From Saccharomonospora cyanea NA-134 (GTDB lineage Bacteria > Actinomycetota > Actinomycetes > Mycobacteriales > Pseudonocardiaceae): 64,000 nt of DNA. Under the pieces are notes generated by a model. The model searched no databases. It had not been told where the DNA came from and saw only the letters and a program-made list of their open reading frames with translations. Within the stretch, counting starts at the first letter, position 1. Each line of letters opens with the position of its first letter. Where the stretch lies: assembly GCF_000244975.1 (NCBI RefSeq), contig NZ_CM001440.1, positions 3,642,325 through 3,706,324 of the forward strand, in the 5' to 3' direction. The translations under genes were made by a program, and so were the position numbers. Positions 53,725-62,619 of this stretch are shown here, in pieces.

Positions 53725-56214
53725 TCAGCCGACGACGATGTTGACCAGGCGGCCCGGCACCACCACGACACGCTTGACCGACCGGTCGCCCACCGCCGCC
53801 CGGATCTCGTCCAGGCCCAGCGCCGTCTCGCGGACGACCTCATCGGAGGCGTCCTGCGGGACGGTGATCCGGGCCCGGACCTTGCCGTTGACCTGGCAGG
53901 CCAGCTCCACGGTCTCAGTGCGCAGCAGCTCCTCGTCCGGCTCCGGCCACGGCTGCTTCCAGACGTGTTCGCCGGTGAGTCGGTGGTAGCACTCGCTCGC
54001 CGTGTGGGGCGCGAACGGCAGCAGCAGCGACGCGGTGGTGCTCAGCGCGAACGCCGCCGTCTCACGGTCGATGCCGTCCTGCAACGCCTTGCTGACGTCG
54101 TTGGTGAGCTCCATCAGGGCGGCGATCGCGGTGTTGAAGGCGAACTTGCCCGACATGTCGTCGGTGACCTTCCGGATCGCCCACGCGATCTTGCGCCGCA
54201 AAGCCAGGTCGCGGTCCGGGTCCGGGGAGGCTCCGATGACCGCCGCGTCGGTGCCTGCGACCTGCGTGGTGAAGCGGAACAGCCGCCGCAGGAACCGGTA
54301 CACGCCCTCCACGCCGGTGTCCGACCAGTCCGCGCCCTGGTCGGGCGGACCCATGAACAGCACGTAGCAGCGGGCGGTGTCGGCGCCGTACCTGTCGATG
54401 ATCTCCCGAGGGGACACCGTGTTCCCCTTGGACTTCGACATCTTCGCGCCGTTGCGGGTGATCATGCCCTGGGTGAACAGGGCACCGAACGGTTCCTGCA
54501 CCGGCAGGTGACCGAGGTCGGCCAGGGCCTTCACCAGGAAACGCGAGTACAGCAGGTGCAGGATCGCGTGCTCGACGCCGCCGATGTACTGGTTGATCGG
54601 CATCCAACGGCCGACCGCCTGCGCGTCCCACGCCGCCTCGGTGTTCCTCGGGTCGCAGTACCGCAGGTAGTACCAGGACGAGTCGACGAACGTGTCCATC
54701 GTGTCGGTCTCGCGCCGCGCGGGCCCGGAGCACTCCGGGCACGTGGTGGCGACCCACTCCTCGGCGGTGGCCAACGGCGAGGAGCCCTTCGGGGCGTAGT
54801 CGCGCACGTCGGGCAGCTCCACCGGCAGCGACTCCTCCGGCACGGGCACCACGCCGCAGGAGTCACAGTAGACGATCGGGATCGGGCAACCCCAGTAGCG
54901 CTGGCGCGACAGCAGCCAGTCACGCAGCTTGTAGGTCACCGTCGGGGCACCGTGACCGTTCTCCTCCAGCCACGAGATGATCGTCCGCTTCGCCTCGTCG
55001 ACCCCGAGGCCGTCGAGGAAGCCCGAGTTGACGGCGGGGCCGTCGCCCGTGTACGCCTCACCGTCGAAGCCCTCGGCCGGCTGCACGGTGCGGATCACCG
55101 GCAGGCCGAACTCGGCGGCGAAGTCCCAGTCGCGCTGGTCCTGCCCTGGCACGGCCATGATCGCGCCCGTGCCGTAGCCCATCAGCACGTAGTCGGCGAC
55201 GAACACCGGGATCTTGGCGCCGTTGACCGGGTTGGTGGCGTAGGCGCCGGTGAAGACCCCGGTCTTCTCCTTGCTCTCCTGGCGGTCCAGCTCCGTCTTC
55301 AGGGCCGCGGCGGCACGGTAGGCGGCGACGGCTTCGGCGGGAGTCGACGCTCCCTGGGTCCAGCGGCTGTCGACGTCGGCGGGCCAGCTGTCGGCGACGA
55401 GCGCGTCGACCAGCGGATGTTCGGGCGCGAGCACCAGGTACGTGGCGCCGAACAGCGTGTCCGGCCGCGTGGTGAAGACCTCGATCGGCTCGGCGTCGGT
55501 GGCGAACCGGACGGTGGCCCCTTCGGACCGGCCGATCCAGTTGCGCTGCATCATCTTCACGTGCGCGGGCCAGTCCAGCCCGTCCAGGTCGTCGAGCAGG
55601 CGGTCGGCGTAGGCCGTGATGCCGAAGAACCACTGTTCCAGCTGCCGCTGCTCCACCAGGGTGCCGCACCGCTCGCACTGCCCGCCGACGACCTGTTCGT
55701 TCGCCAGCACCGTGGCGTCCTTCGGACACCAGTTCACCGCGGCCTCACGACGGTAGGCGAGCCCCGCGCGGAACAGCTGGAGGAAGATCCACTGTGTCCA
55801 GCGGTAGTACTCCGGCTGGTGGGTGGCGATCTCCCGGGTCCAGTCGATCGAGATGCCCCACCGCTCGAACTGCTCCCGGAAGGCGGCGATCGACTCGTCG
55901 GTGGACAGCCGCGGGTGCTTGCCCGTGCGGATGGCGTGGTTCTCCGCGGGCAGACCGAAGGCGTCGTAGCCCATCGGGTGCAGCACGTAGTAGCCACGGC
56001 GGCGCAGGAAGTGGGCGACCGCGTCTCCCACCGCGTAGTTCTTCAGGTGACCGACGTGCGGTTCACCGCTGGTGTAGGGCAGCATCTCGAGCAGGTAGGC
56101 GGTCCGCTCGGCGGGGGCGGTGTTGGACACCTCCCACGACCGCTCCTCGCGCCAGACCCTCTGCCACCGCTCGTCGATGGTCTTCGGGTCGAAGTCGTCC
56201 CCGTCGCTCACCAT
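53725..56214 (-). CDS. leuS: Leucyl-tRNA synthetase, short (829-residue) form
   Basis: The enzyme charges tRNA-Leu with leucine. The HIGH signature is [13 protein letters not shown], the KMSKS signature is [12 protein letters not shown]. The CP1 editing domain has [13 protein letters not shown] with the Thr-rich editing site and [15 protein letters not shown] with the conserved Asp. Zinc-type Cys pairs are seen at CPKD...CERC and CDSC...CPEC. From my knowledge of the family, the usual actinobacterial LeuRS is about 950-970 residues, so this is the shorter lineage resembling those of Bacillus or deep-branching actinobacteria. It may be a second, acquired copy, perhaps for self-protection, or simply the housekeeping gene of this lineage. 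GAGGTGG precedes the ATG. Expression appears controlled by the leader-peptide attenuator at 56272-56368. It is convergent with the cluster's last gene. Confidence 0.97.
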   Translation of the reverse strand: MVSDGDDFDPKTIDERWQRVWREERSWEVSNTAPAERTAYLLEMLPYTSGEPHVGHLKNYAVGDAVAHFLRRRGYYVLHPMGYDAFGLPAENHAIRTGKHPRLSTDESIAAFREQFERWGISIDWTREIATHQPEYYRWTQWIFLQLFRAGLAYRREAAVNWCPKDATVLANEQVVGGQCERCGTLVEQRQLEQWFFGITAYADRLLDDLDGLDWPAHVKMMQRNWIGRSEGATVRFATDAEPIEVFTTRPDTLFGATYLVLAPEHPLVDALVADSWPADVDSRWTQGASTPAEAVAAYRAAAALKTELDRQESKEKTGVFTGAYATNPVNGAKIPVFVADYVLMGYGTGAIMAVPGQDQRDWDFAAEFGLPVIRTVQPAEGFDGEAYTGDGPAVNSGFLDGLGVDEAKRTIISWLEENGHGAPTVTYKLRDWLLSRQRYWGCPIPIVYCDSCGVVPVPEESLPVELPDVRDYAPKGSSPLATAEEWVATTCPECSGPARRETDTMDTFVDSSWYYLRYCDPRNTEAAWDAQAVGRWMPINQYIGGVEHAILHLLYSRFLVKALADLGHLPVQEPFGALFTQGMITRNGAKMSKSKGNTVSPREIIDRYGADTARCYVLFMGPPDQGADWSDTGVEGVYRFLRRLFRFTTQVAGTDAAVIGASPDPDRDLALRRKIAWAIRKVTDDMSGKFAFNTAIAALMELTNDVSKALQDGIDRETAAFALSTTASLLLPFAPHTASECYHRLTGEHVWKQPWPEPDEELLRTETVELACQVNGKVRARITVPQDASDEVVRETALGLDEIRAAVGDRSVKRVVVVPGRLVNIVVG

Positions 56215-56230
56215 GCTCGCCCCACCTCGG

Positions 56231-56254
56231 TCGGTTCGTGCAATCGGTTCGTGC
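56231..56254. repeat. 11-bp direct repeat in the leuS 5' region
   Basis: TCGGTTCGTGC occurs twice with 2 bp between (13-bp period). It lies between the attenuator's terminator and the leuS start codon. It could be a protein or RNA contact site in the mRNA leader; no role is known. Confidence 0.7.
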
Positions 56255-56271
56255 CTGCTGCTCCGGAAACG

Positions 56272-56295
56272 AAAAAACCCCTCGCGCGCGAGGGG
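56272..56295 (-). terminator. Intrinsic terminator in the leuS leader (attenuator)
   Basis: Read on the minus strand, CCCCTCGCG pairs with CGCGAGGGG (9 bp on each side, practically no loop as written, so the real loop uses the central GC pairs) and is followed at once by six T. It lies about 58 bp upstream of leuS and downstream of a Leu-rich leader ORF. A strong terminator in front of an essential gene only makes sense as a conditional one. Confidence 0.88.
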
Positions 56296-56297
56296 TC

Positions 56298-56327
56298 GCC
56301 GTGCTGAGAAGGTCGTCTCAGCACGGC
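56298..56327 (-). promoter_or_regulatory. 12-bp hairpin overlapping the leader-peptide stop codon
   Basis: GCCGTGCTGAGA on the minus strand pairs perfectly with TCTCAGCACGGC around a 6-base loop. The upstream arm contains the last codons and the stop of the leader ORF, so a ribosome finishing the leader would keep this hairpin open. I do not see a simple antiterminator that also uses the terminator arm. Confidence 0.8.
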
Positions 56328-56356
56328 TTGGTAAGGAGCAGGAAGCCGGTGCTCAC
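56318..56356 (-). CDS. Leucine leader peptide upstream of leuS
   Basis: A 12-codon ORF on the minus strand, GTG start, reads [12 protein letters not shown] and stops within a hairpin. Three consecutive Leu codons (CTG, CTC, CTT; the last is rare in GC-rich genomes) occupy positions 6-8. A minus-10 box TACACT ends 6 nt before the GTG, so transcription probably starts at the GTG itself and the ORF is leaderless. Ribosome stalling on the Leu codons when charged tRNA-Leu is short would relieve the terminator downstream and raise leuS expression. This is the layout of actinobacterial leader-peptide attenuators, such as leaderless Cys-rich leaders in mycobacteria. Confidence 0.8.
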   Translation of the reverse strand: MSTGFLLLTKPC

Positions 56357-56362
56357 GCACTC

Positions 56363-56368
56363 AGTGTA
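56363..56368 (-). promoter_or_regulatory. Minus-10 box TACACT of the leuS leader transcript
   Basis: TACACT on the minus strand fits TAnnnT. Six nt separate it from the G of the leader GTG, matching a leaderless start. A good minus-35 at 17-18 bp is not seen; the nearest TTG-containing hexamer TTGTCA is only 9 bp upstream. Confidence 0.55.
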
Positions 56369-56559
56369 GCGCCCCGCTGACAACCCCGTTTTCCCTGGGC
56401 ACCCCCCACGCCCGAGCCCGTACGTCTTCTGGATGCCGCTGGGTCACCTCACCCGGCCCTACGTCGTGTACCGCAGTCGCGACGTCGGACGGGGCACGAT
56501 CCCGCCCAGGCGTTCCCAGGAACGAATCCGCCATGTGGCGTGCGGGCCGGGCCAGGGCT

Positions 56560-57360
56560 CTATCCCCACGCCGCCCTCGCCCCGTCGACGTCGTGCCGGA
56601 ACGACCAGCCCGCCGCGACGAGAACGGACAGCGCCCCCGCGGCCGCCGCCGCGGCCACCGCCCACGCCGGGGTTGCGACCGCGATCCACGCGAAGCCCCA
56701 CACCACAGCGGCGACGAAGCCTGCCGCCGGACGGAGGCGGACCGCGGCGAGCGCGGCGATCCCCGCCGCACCGAGCACGACCGGCACCGCGAGGGCCACG
56801 GCCACGGTCGAGGAGAACCTGGCACCGAGCGCCGCACCGGTGGTCGCCGCGCCGGTCACGGTCGCCACCGTGACCCAACCCGCGTAGACACCGACCGGCG
56901 TGTGCAGGAGAAGCCGATCGGCCCACCCCGTGGCCGGCCGGCTCGTCAGGCGCACCAACGCGAGGCAGAGCACGACGAGCAGCGCGATGATGATCGCTTG
57001 AGCGAGCACGAACCACCGCTGCGTGAACGCGACGACCCAGGCCGCGTTCAGCCCACCGGCCGCGACGAGCCACCAGCCGACGCTGCGGTGCACGTCCCGC
57101 TGCCGCTGCCGAGGGAGCGCGGCACGTACCGCCAACGCGATACCGAGGGCGTAGACGAGGCTCCAGATCGAGAAGGCACCTCCGCCAGGCAACAGCACGG
57201 TGGGGTACGACCTCGCCACCGATCCCACCGGTTCCCCCCACGCTCCGCTGCCGCCGATCGACCCGGCCACTGTCTGCAGGATCACCGCGGCCAGCAATGC
57301 CGCTGTGCGTGTCAGGTCGCGTGCGCGCGCATCGGTCGGGGTGGTCTCGTCACCGCGCAC
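56560..57360 (-). CDS. Multi-pass membrane protein, TspO/MBR-like
   Basis: About 266 residues with at least six hydrophobic helices and a short hydrophilic N-terminus. Segments such as FSIWSLVYALGIALAV and NAAWVVAFTQRWFVLAQAI, rich in Trp and placed at helix ends, resemble tryptophan-rich TspO-related proteins, but the protein is longer than classical TspO (about 160 residues). The GTG at 57360 follows a GGAGGTGGGTGGGG stretch; an in-frame ATG at 57429 would add 23 residues and is less likely. Downstream lies the leuS promoter. No functional link to the cluster is visible. Confidence 0.7.
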   Translation of the reverse strand: MRGDETTPTDARARDLTRTAALLAAVILQTVAGSIGGSGAWGEPVGSVARSYPTVLLPGGGAFSIWSLVYALGIALAVRAALPRQRQRDVHRSVGWWLVAAGGLNAAWVVAFTQRWFVLAQAIIIALLVVLCLALVRLTSRPATGWADRLLLHTPVGVYAGWVTVATVTGAATTGAALGARFSSTVAVALAVPVVLGAAGIAALAAVRLRPAAGFVAAVVWGFAWIAVATPAWAVAAAAAAGALSVLVAAGWSFRHDVDGARAAWG

Positions 57361-57741
57361 CGGTACCCCACCCACCTCCCGCGCCACGGAACCGGGAACC
57401 GGGAACCGTGGCGAACCTCGATCGACCATCGGGACACTCTCCAGGCGGGTCTACGCCGATACGGCGGATGCACCGTGCACGAAGGCCTACCCGGGTGCCG
57501 AGAGTCGAAACGGCTGGCCACTACCTCGCGCCGGTAGCCCTTGACGCACCACCGGTTCCGTTGTGCTTCCCACAACCTTCTTGCTTCCGGAGTGACCGGA
57601 CAGGTCCGGCGGACACCACAGTCCTAAGACCGTTTTCCTCACCGTGGGAACGGGGTTTCGGAAGCGCACGTCCCATAGGTGTTTTCCGATGCATGCGGCC
57701 GCCGCGAGCCCTGTCCGTCGCGGCTGGAAAGGACACTCCCA
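57361..57741. other. Divergent intergenic region, membrane protein | acidic hypothetical protein
   Basis: I see no gene in this 381-bp gap. It contains a 7-bp tandem repeat (57388-57408). Sequence around 57560-57690 is less GC-rich and is the likely promoter zone for the plus-strand gene, but no convincing minus-35/minus-10 pair stands out. If the membrane protein started at 57429, the first 69 bp would be coding. Confidence 0.5.
57388..57408. repeat. Three perfect copies of a 7-bp unit
   Basis: GGAACCG occurs three times in a row, near the 5' end of the minus-strand membrane protein gene. It may be slippage-prone; no role is visible. Confidence 0.85.
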
Positions 57742-58638
57742 GTGAACGACGACGACTGGCCCGAGAACGTGAACGGCTGGGAACTCGCCCGGCACGGCCA
57801 CGTCGAGAACTACCGCAAGCGCCTCGCCAACAACGTCACCGTCTTCGCGACCTGGGACAACGAGTCAGGCTCCGGCGACATCAAAGCCCGGACCGAGCCA
57901 CTGGGAATCGGGAGGACTCTCACGAGCAGCCGCACGGACTTCCACGACAGGACCAGCTTCTGGACCGCCGCACGGTGCGTGGTGGACATGGCCGCGAACC
58001 TTCCGTCGTTCGGGACGGGCCGCGAGAGTCCCGCCGACTCCATGCTCGTCGGGGAGGTCGCGGGCGAAGTCCAGGCCGAACCCGGCACCAACGACTCTCC
58101 CGAGGCCGAGCTGACATTCACGCTCGTCGACGGACGTACGGTCACGTTGATTCTCTCCGACGACCAGGCATGGGAGCTCTCCTGGCAGATCGGCAGACTC
58201 GACAAGCACGTGTGGAGCGAGCAACGGGGTGACTACGACGAGGACGACGAGGACGACGAGGACGAGAACGAGGGCGACGAATTCGACGAGGCAGGGAACA
58301 GCACTCCCGACCGGGTCGAGGGACTCCCGGAGACGGACGAGGTGCCGGACGTCAGCGATGTTCGGTCGGGCCCGGACACCGGGCACGACGTCGTCACGCT
58401 GTTGAACGACCAGTTCGGCGTCACGGAGGACTACCTCATGGCGCACGTCGACTGGTCGGCTCTGATCGTCGTGGGCGAACCCGCCGTGAGTTCGTTGATC
58501 GAGCGGGGAGCCGAACTGGTCGGTGCGCTGGAACCGAGGTGGTACCCGGTGGTGCTGGACCGGCCCGGCGAGCAGTGGGTCGTACTGCGGCGCACCGGCC
58601 TGCTCTACGCCGGGGAACAGGAATACCGGAACGGCTGA
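57742..58638 (+). CDS. Hypothetical acidic protein
   Basis: The protein has 298 residues and no recognised family. The N-terminal third is mixed alpha/beta (NDDDWPENVNGWELARHGH). A central run of Asp and Glu (about 175-190, DDEDDEDENEGDEFDE) acts as an acidic linker. A C-terminal part of about 80 residues (from HDVVTLLNDQFG) looks like a small alpha/beta domain. There is no signal peptide or membrane segment. The GTG at 57742 follows GGAAAGGAC; the frame is open upstream but without such a site. The gene is convergent with the PIG-L gene. It could be a DNA mimic or a structural linker protein because of the acidic run, but nothing supports a specific role. Confidence 0.75.
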   Translation: MNDDDWPENVNGWELARHGHVENYRKRLANNVTVFATWDNESGSGDIKARTEPLGIGRTLTSSRTDFHDRTSFWTAARCVVDMAANLPSFGTGRESPADSMLVGEVAGEVQAEPGTNDSPEAELTFTLVDGRTVTLILSDDQAWELSWQIGRLDKHVWSEQRGDYDEDDEDDEDENEGDEFDEAGNSTPDRVEGLPETDEVPDVSDVRSGPDTGHDVVTLLNDQFGVTEDYLMAHVDWSALIVVGEPAVSSLIERGAELVGALEPRWYPVVLDRPGEQWVVLRRTGLLYAGEQEYRNG

Positions 58639-58672
58639 GCCCACTCACCGGCCCGGTGTCGACGCCTGCGCG

Positions 58673-59473
58673 CTACACCGTCTCCTCACGCCAGTAGTCC
58701 CTGGCGCCCCAGCGGTTCCATTCGGCATCGCACTCCGGCGGCTTGCGACCCATGATCCTCGTGGTGAGGTCGACGTAGCCGTCGTAGTAGAGCCTTCGCT
58801 TGTTCGCCAGCGTCGTCCCCGACAGGTTCGCCGGACGGTCGGCCGTGTCGTAGGAGACCCACCAGGCGCGGTTGCAGCCGTCCTGCCCGAGGAAACTCCG
58901 CAGAGCGTCGGCGGTCGCGTAGTGGTCGGGATGGTCCTCGGGGTTTCGGGCACGGTTGTAGTCGGAGGCGTTCACCCAGGGGTGCGGGTTGGTCGCGCCT
59001 CGCCGCTCCAGCGAGACGATGGCCCGTAGCGTCCGCACCACGTCGGCCCACGAGGAGTAGTGCTGCGCGGGAATCGCCGCGGTGGGGAGACTGTCCATGC
59101 CCGAAAGCTGCCCGTCTCGCAGTTTCGGCAGGCTCTGGAAGCCGGTCGAGGCGAACCCGCTGCCGTCGACGTTGCCGTCGGGGAGACGGAGGAACCAGGC
59201 GCGCCAGCTACCGGCGCGGTAACACATCACGGTGTGCCCACCGACCGTGATCGGGATCGGTGTGAAGTCCTCCCGTTTCCCCACGCGCAGGGAGTCCACG
59301 AGGCCGTGTTCGCGTGCCCACCACCAGTCGTCGACACGGCCCGCGTCCCCGGCGGTGGTCACGACGCTGACCACCTTCACGTCCGGCCATTGCAGGTCGT
59401 TGTGGAGCATCTCCCCCTTGAACAGCAACACGTCGTCCGGGTGCCCGCTGACGTGGAAGACGACGTGCGGCAT
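58673..59473 (-). CDS. PIG-L family deacetylase (LmbE-like)
   Basis: The 266-residue protein begins with the metal-site motif SGHPDDVLLFKG near residue 8 (HPDD) and has the second motif EDHPDHYAT near 180 (HxxH), as in PIG-L/LmbE zinc deacetylases such as MshB. These remove N-acetyl groups from sugar amides. It shows a longer middle region rich in Trp. The ATG at 59473 follows GAGGGG; a GTG three codons upstream is less suited. No glycosyltransferase or mycothiol gene is next to it, so its substrate is open. Confidence 0.85.
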   Translation of the reverse strand: MPHVVFHVSGHPDDVLLFKGEMLHNDLQWPDVKVVSVVTTAGDAGRVDDWWWAREHGLVDSLRVGKREDFTPIPITVGGHTVMCYRAGSWRAWFLRLPDGNVDGSGFASTGFQSLPKLRDGQLSGMDSLPTAAIPAQHYSSWADVVRTLRAIVSLERRGATNPHPWVNASDYNRARNPEDHPDHYATADALRSFLGQDGCNRAWWVSYDTADRPANLSGTTLANKRRLYYDGYVDLTTRIMGRKPPECDAEWNRWGARDYWREETV

Positions 59474-59625
59474 GCGTACCACCCCTCGGATTTCCGGTGT
59501 CCGAAGTGCCGTTGTTCATCTGGCGCACCTCAGACATCGGCAGGCCACCGGAGGGGCTGGACGCATCGAGCGCAGGCCCACCTGAACAGCCCAATCCCAC
59601 CTGCCCGGCGGAACGGAGCTGGCTT

Positions 59626-60162
59626 TCAGTCAGCCGGTACGTACGTCAGGTTGAGCACACCGGACGAGAGAGTGCCGCTGTCAGCGAGGGCGAGCTTGTG
59701 GGTGTCGGTGTTCTCGAACAGGCGTGCGCCGTGCCCCACGACGATCGGGTGCACGAGGAGTCGCAGTTCGTCGAGCAGCCCGTTGGCGAGAAGCCACCGC
59801 ACGGTGGTGGCGCTGCCCGACATACCGATGTCGCCCGCGATCTCCTCCTTCAGCCGCCGCACGGCGTCGACGTCCCCCGGGAGCACCGTCGTGTTGGCCC
59901 ACGACGGGTTCGTCAGCGAGCCCGAGACCACGTACTTCGGCATGGTGTTGAAGAAAGTCGCGAACGGCTCGTCGGTGCTGTTCGGCCAGTACGCGGCCCA
60001 CTCCTCGTAGAGCGTGCGGCCCATCAGGAACGCCTTGTTCGTGTCCATGCCCGCGCCCACCACGGCACCCATCTCGTCGTCGAAGTACGGGAAGTGCCAC
60101 TCGTCCGGTGCCTCGACCACCCCGTCGAGCGAGATGAAGAAGTTCGCGATGATCCTGCCCAT
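59626..60162 (-). CDS. Dihydrofolate reductase-like (RibD C-terminal fold) protein
   Basis: The 178-residue protein starts IIANFFISLDGVVEAP and has FLMGRTLYEEWAAYWP and the nucleotide-binding-like GDIGMSGSATTVRWLL, the signature of the DHFR/RibD-C family of unknown-substrate NADPH reductases that are frequent in actinobacteria. A role in folate synthesis is not implied. GAGGGAACGAGG precedes the ATG. It lies 44 bp downstream of the AraC-type regulator on the same strand and may be co-transcribed with it. Confidence 0.88.
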   Translation of the reverse strand: MGRIIANFFISLDGVVEAPDEWHFPYFDDEMGAVVGAGMDTNKAFLMGRTLYEEWAAYWPNSTDEPFATFFNTMPKYVVSGSLTNPSWANTTVLPGDVDAVRRLKEEIAGDIGMSGSATTVRWLLANGLLDELRLLVHPIVVGHGARLFENTDTHKLALADSGTLSSGVLNLTYVPAD

Positions 60163-60206
60163 GTTCCTCGTTCCCTCGATTGTGTCGCGGACAGGCTAGG
60201 GCGCCC

Positions 60207-60911
60207 TCAGCTTTCCGTCTTGTACAGAAGCGACAGTGGTTCGGCGATCGTCCCCCGCCTCAGCTGCGTGGCCGTCCGGCCGACGAAACGTTTCAGGGCT
60301 CGGGCGAGGTGTGGCTGGTCGTAGTAGCCGAGCCGGTGCACGACGTCGAGGGGTGCGGCGCCCTCCTGAAGGAGGATCGCGGCCTGCCGGGCCCGGTCGA
60401 TCTGCCGGATCGCACCGAGGGTGAGGCCGGTGGCCGCCGCCACCCGACGCTGCACCGACCGCGAGCCGAGTCGTGGTGTTCCGCCCGCCACGGCGTCGGC
60501 CACGACGGGGTCGCGCACGAGCGCACCGTCAGCCGCGAGCCGCCGCACGAACTGCTCGGCGGTGTCGAACGTGGGCAGCGGCCGCTCCTCGTCGCCGAAC
60601 ACGACGGCGCGCGACGTCACGTGCGGGGAGTCGAGTTGGGCGTCGACGAGGCGCGCCATCGCCACGTGCGGCAGCGACGTGCCGTGGGTGAAGCTGATGC
60701 CGAACGACTCCGACCCGTCGGGCACGTCGGCCACGGTGGCGACGGTCTCCGGGCCGCGGACGGCGGCGTGGACCCGGCCGCGGTGGGTCCACACGACGAA
60801 CTCCCAGTGCGACGTCGCCACCGACGTCATGCGCTCGACTCCCGCGCCGCGGCCGCGCCACACCCGCGCGATGTAGGGCGAGTCCGAGGGCCGGTGTTCC
60901 GTTTCCAGCAC
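60207..60911 (-). CDS. AraC-family transcriptional regulator
   Basis: A 234-residue protein with an N-terminal sensing part (about 1-145) and a C-terminal double HTH. The second HTH reads DVVHRLGYYDQPHLARALKRFVGRTA, shortened relative to the classical motif but with the typical G-Y-x-x-Q-x-H-x-x-R-x-F-x-x-x-x-G pattern. The GTG start is preceded by AGAGG. It lies just upstream of the DHFR-like gene, which it may control. It is less likely to regulate the paa genes, which lie upstream on the same strand. Confidence 0.88.
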   Translation of the reverse strand: MLETEHRPSDSPYIARVWRGRGAGVERMTSVATSHWEFVVWTHRGRVHAAVRGPETVATVADVPDGSESFGISFTHGTSLPHVAMARLVDAQLDSPHVTSRAVVFGDEERPLPTFDTAEQFVRRLAADGALVRDPVVADAVAGGTPRLGSRSVQRRVAAATGLTLGAIRQIDRARQAAILLQEGAAPLDVVHRLGYYDQPHLARALKRFVGRTATQLRRGTIAEPLSLLYKTES

Positions 60912-60936
60912 CTTCGTATCCTCTCAGCGGCACCCG

Positions 60937-60960
60937 CATCCACAGCCATCCACAGCCATC
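60937..60960. repeat. 10-bp tandem repeat upstream of the AraC gene
   Basis: CATCCACAGC occurs twice in direct succession and is followed by a third CATC, giving 2.4 copies. It lies in the 117-bp gap between paaE and the AraC-type gene, 25 bp from the regulator's start, and could be an autoregulatory operator or simple slippage. Confidence 0.75.
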
Positions 60961-61028
60961 GTCGGTACTCGACGGCCGTCACGCACGCCGACTGGTCGAC
61001 ACGAGGCCCTCCCTCGCGCGCGTTCCGC

Positions 61029-62117
61029 TCAGGCGTCGTAGTCCACGACCAGGGATTCCGACACCGGTAGCGACTGGCAGGTCAGCACGAATCCCCGCTC
61101 GACCTCGGCAGCCTCCAGCGCGAAGTTGCGGCGCATGTCCACCTTCCCGTCGGTGACCCGGGCCCGGCAGGTGCCACAGACCCCGCCCTTGCACGCGAAC
61201 GGCAGGTCGGGCCGGACCCGCTGGGCACCTTCGAGGAGCGAGGTCTCCCGGGACAGCGTCACCGTCGTCGATCGTCCGTCGAGCACCACGGTGACCTCGC
61301 TGGTGAGGCCTTCGACCGCCGCGTCCCGGTGCCGCACGGGCGCGGGGGGGACGTCGTCGACGAAGAACAGTTCCTGGTGAATGCGGTCGGCGGGCACACC
61401 GGCCTCGCGCAGCCGCTCCTTCGCCGTGGCGACCAGCTCGAACGGCCCGCACAGCCACCAGTGGTCCACGCGTGAGAAGTCGCCGAGCACCGGCCGCAAC
61501 GCGTCCAGCTTCGCCGGGTCCAGCCGTCCGGTGAACAGCTCCGCCTCGCGCGGCTCCCGCGAGAGCACGTGCACGAGTTCGAGCCGGTCGAGGTAGCGGT
61601 CCTTCAGGTCGGCGAGCTCGTCGGCGAACATCACCGTGTCGGTGCGCCGGTTGCCGTACAGCAGGGTCACCGTGGACGCCGGGTCACGCAGCACGGTCGC
61701 CGCGATGGACAGCATCGGCGTGATCCCCGAGCCCGCGGCGATCAGCACGTGGTGGCCGGATGCCGCGAGGTCGGGGCTGAACGTGCCCGTGGGCGTGCCG
61801 ACCTCGATCTCGTCACCCGGACGCACCTGCCGCACGAGCCACGTGGAGAACACCCCGTCGGGCACCTCCCGCACCCCGATGCGCGGTGCCTCTCCCTCCG
61901 GAGCGCAAATGGAGTACGACCGTCGCTCGTCGCGTCCGTCGATCGTGCGCCGCAGGGTCAGGGACTGCCCGGCCCGGAAGGCGTACGAGGCGGCCAGGTC
62001 CTCGGGAACGTCGAAGGTGATGGCCACCGCGTCGTCGCACAGCCTGGTGACGTCGGCGACGGTGAGGGTGTGGAACTCCCCGCGCAGCCGGGGCTTCGGG
62101 CTTGCGGTCGACGTCAA
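61029..62117 (-). CDS. paaE: Phenylacetyl-CoA epoxidase reductase subunit
   Basis: The 362-residue flavoprotein passes electrons from NADPH to the PaaA di-iron site. The ferredoxin reductase part has RSYSIC (FAD) and GSGITPMLSIA (NADPH). The C-terminal [2Fe-2S] domain has CKGGVCGTCRARV and a distal Cys in LTCQS. The start codon is TTG at 62117, supported by AAGGAG eight bases upstream and by overlap-free spacing of 1 bp from paaD. It is the last gene of the paaABCDE operon. Confidence 0.95.
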   Translation of the reverse strand: MTSTASPKPRLRGEFHTLTVADVTRLCDDAVAITFDVPEDLAASYAFRAGQSLTLRRTIDGRDERRSYSICAPEGEAPRIGVREVPDGVFSTWLVRQVRPGDEIEVGTPTGTFSPDLAASGHHVLIAAGSGITPMLSIAATVLRDPASTVTLLYGNRRTDTVMFADELADLKDRYLDRLELVHVLSREPREAELFTGRLDPAKLDALRPVLGDFSRVDHWWLCGPFELVATAKERLREAGVPADRIHQELFFVDDVPPAPVRHRDAAVEGLTSEVTVVLDGRSTTVTLSRETSLLEGAQRVRPDLPFACKGGVCGTCRARVTDGKVDMRRNFALEAAEVERGFVLTCQSLPVSESLVVDYDA

Positions 62118-62118
62118 C

Positions 62119-62619
62119 TCAGATCTCCTTGACGTGCTCGAACGGCTCGTGGCAGGTGCGGCATCGGCGCAGCGCCTTGCACGCGGTGGCGCCGAAGCGC
62201 GACATCTCCTCGGTGTCGGGAGAACCGCACTGCGGGCAGCACACCCTCGATGCGGGCGGGGTGAGCGTCAGCGGGACGGGCCCCGACCTTCGGGACGCGT
62301 TCCCCGGCGGGGCGATCCCCGCCTCCGCGAGCTTGCGGCGCCCCTCCTCGGTGATCCAGTCCGAGGACCACGCCGGGTGCAGGACGGTACGCACCTCCAC
62401 GTCGGCGAACCCGGCTTCCCGCAGGGCGTGCACGAGGTCGTCGCGCATGGTGTCCATGGCGGGGCAGCCGGTGTAGGTCGGCGTGATCGACACGACGACC
62501 CGGCCGTCCTCCTCACGCACCTCCCGGAGCACGCCGAGATCGGCGAGCGTGAGCATCGGCAGCTCGGGATCGGTCACCGTCTCCGCCACCTCTCGGGCGG
62601 TGCGCGTCGCGGTCACCAT
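62119..62619 (-). CDS. paaD: Phenylacetyl-CoA epoxidase subunit PaaD (metal cluster insertion factor)
   Basis: The 166-residue protein has an N-terminal MIP18/DUF59-type domain (DPELPMLTLADLGVLR, TPTYTGCPAM) and a C-terminal zinc-type site CCPQCGSPDT...CRTCHEPF. PaaD is needed for maturation of the epoxidase. The ATG overlaps the end of paaC by 7 bp. Confidence 0.94.
   Translation of the reverse strand: MVTATRTAREVAETVTDPELPMLTLADLGVLREVREEDGRVVVSITPTYTGCPAMDTMRDDLVHALREAGFADVEVRTVLHPAWSSDWITEEGRRKLAEAGIAPPGNASRRSGPVPLTLTPPASRVCCPQCGSPDTEEMSRFGATACKALRRCRTCHEPFEHVKEI

Noticed and set aside
56272-56368. T-box riboswitch for leuS
   Set aside because: No T-box sequence or specifier stem is seen; the short Leu-rich ORF plus terminator fits a leader-peptide attenuator instead.
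59474-59625. Short hairpin in the gap after the DHFR-like gene
   Set aside because: The stem is only 4-5 bp and lacks a T-run, so it is not called a terminator.
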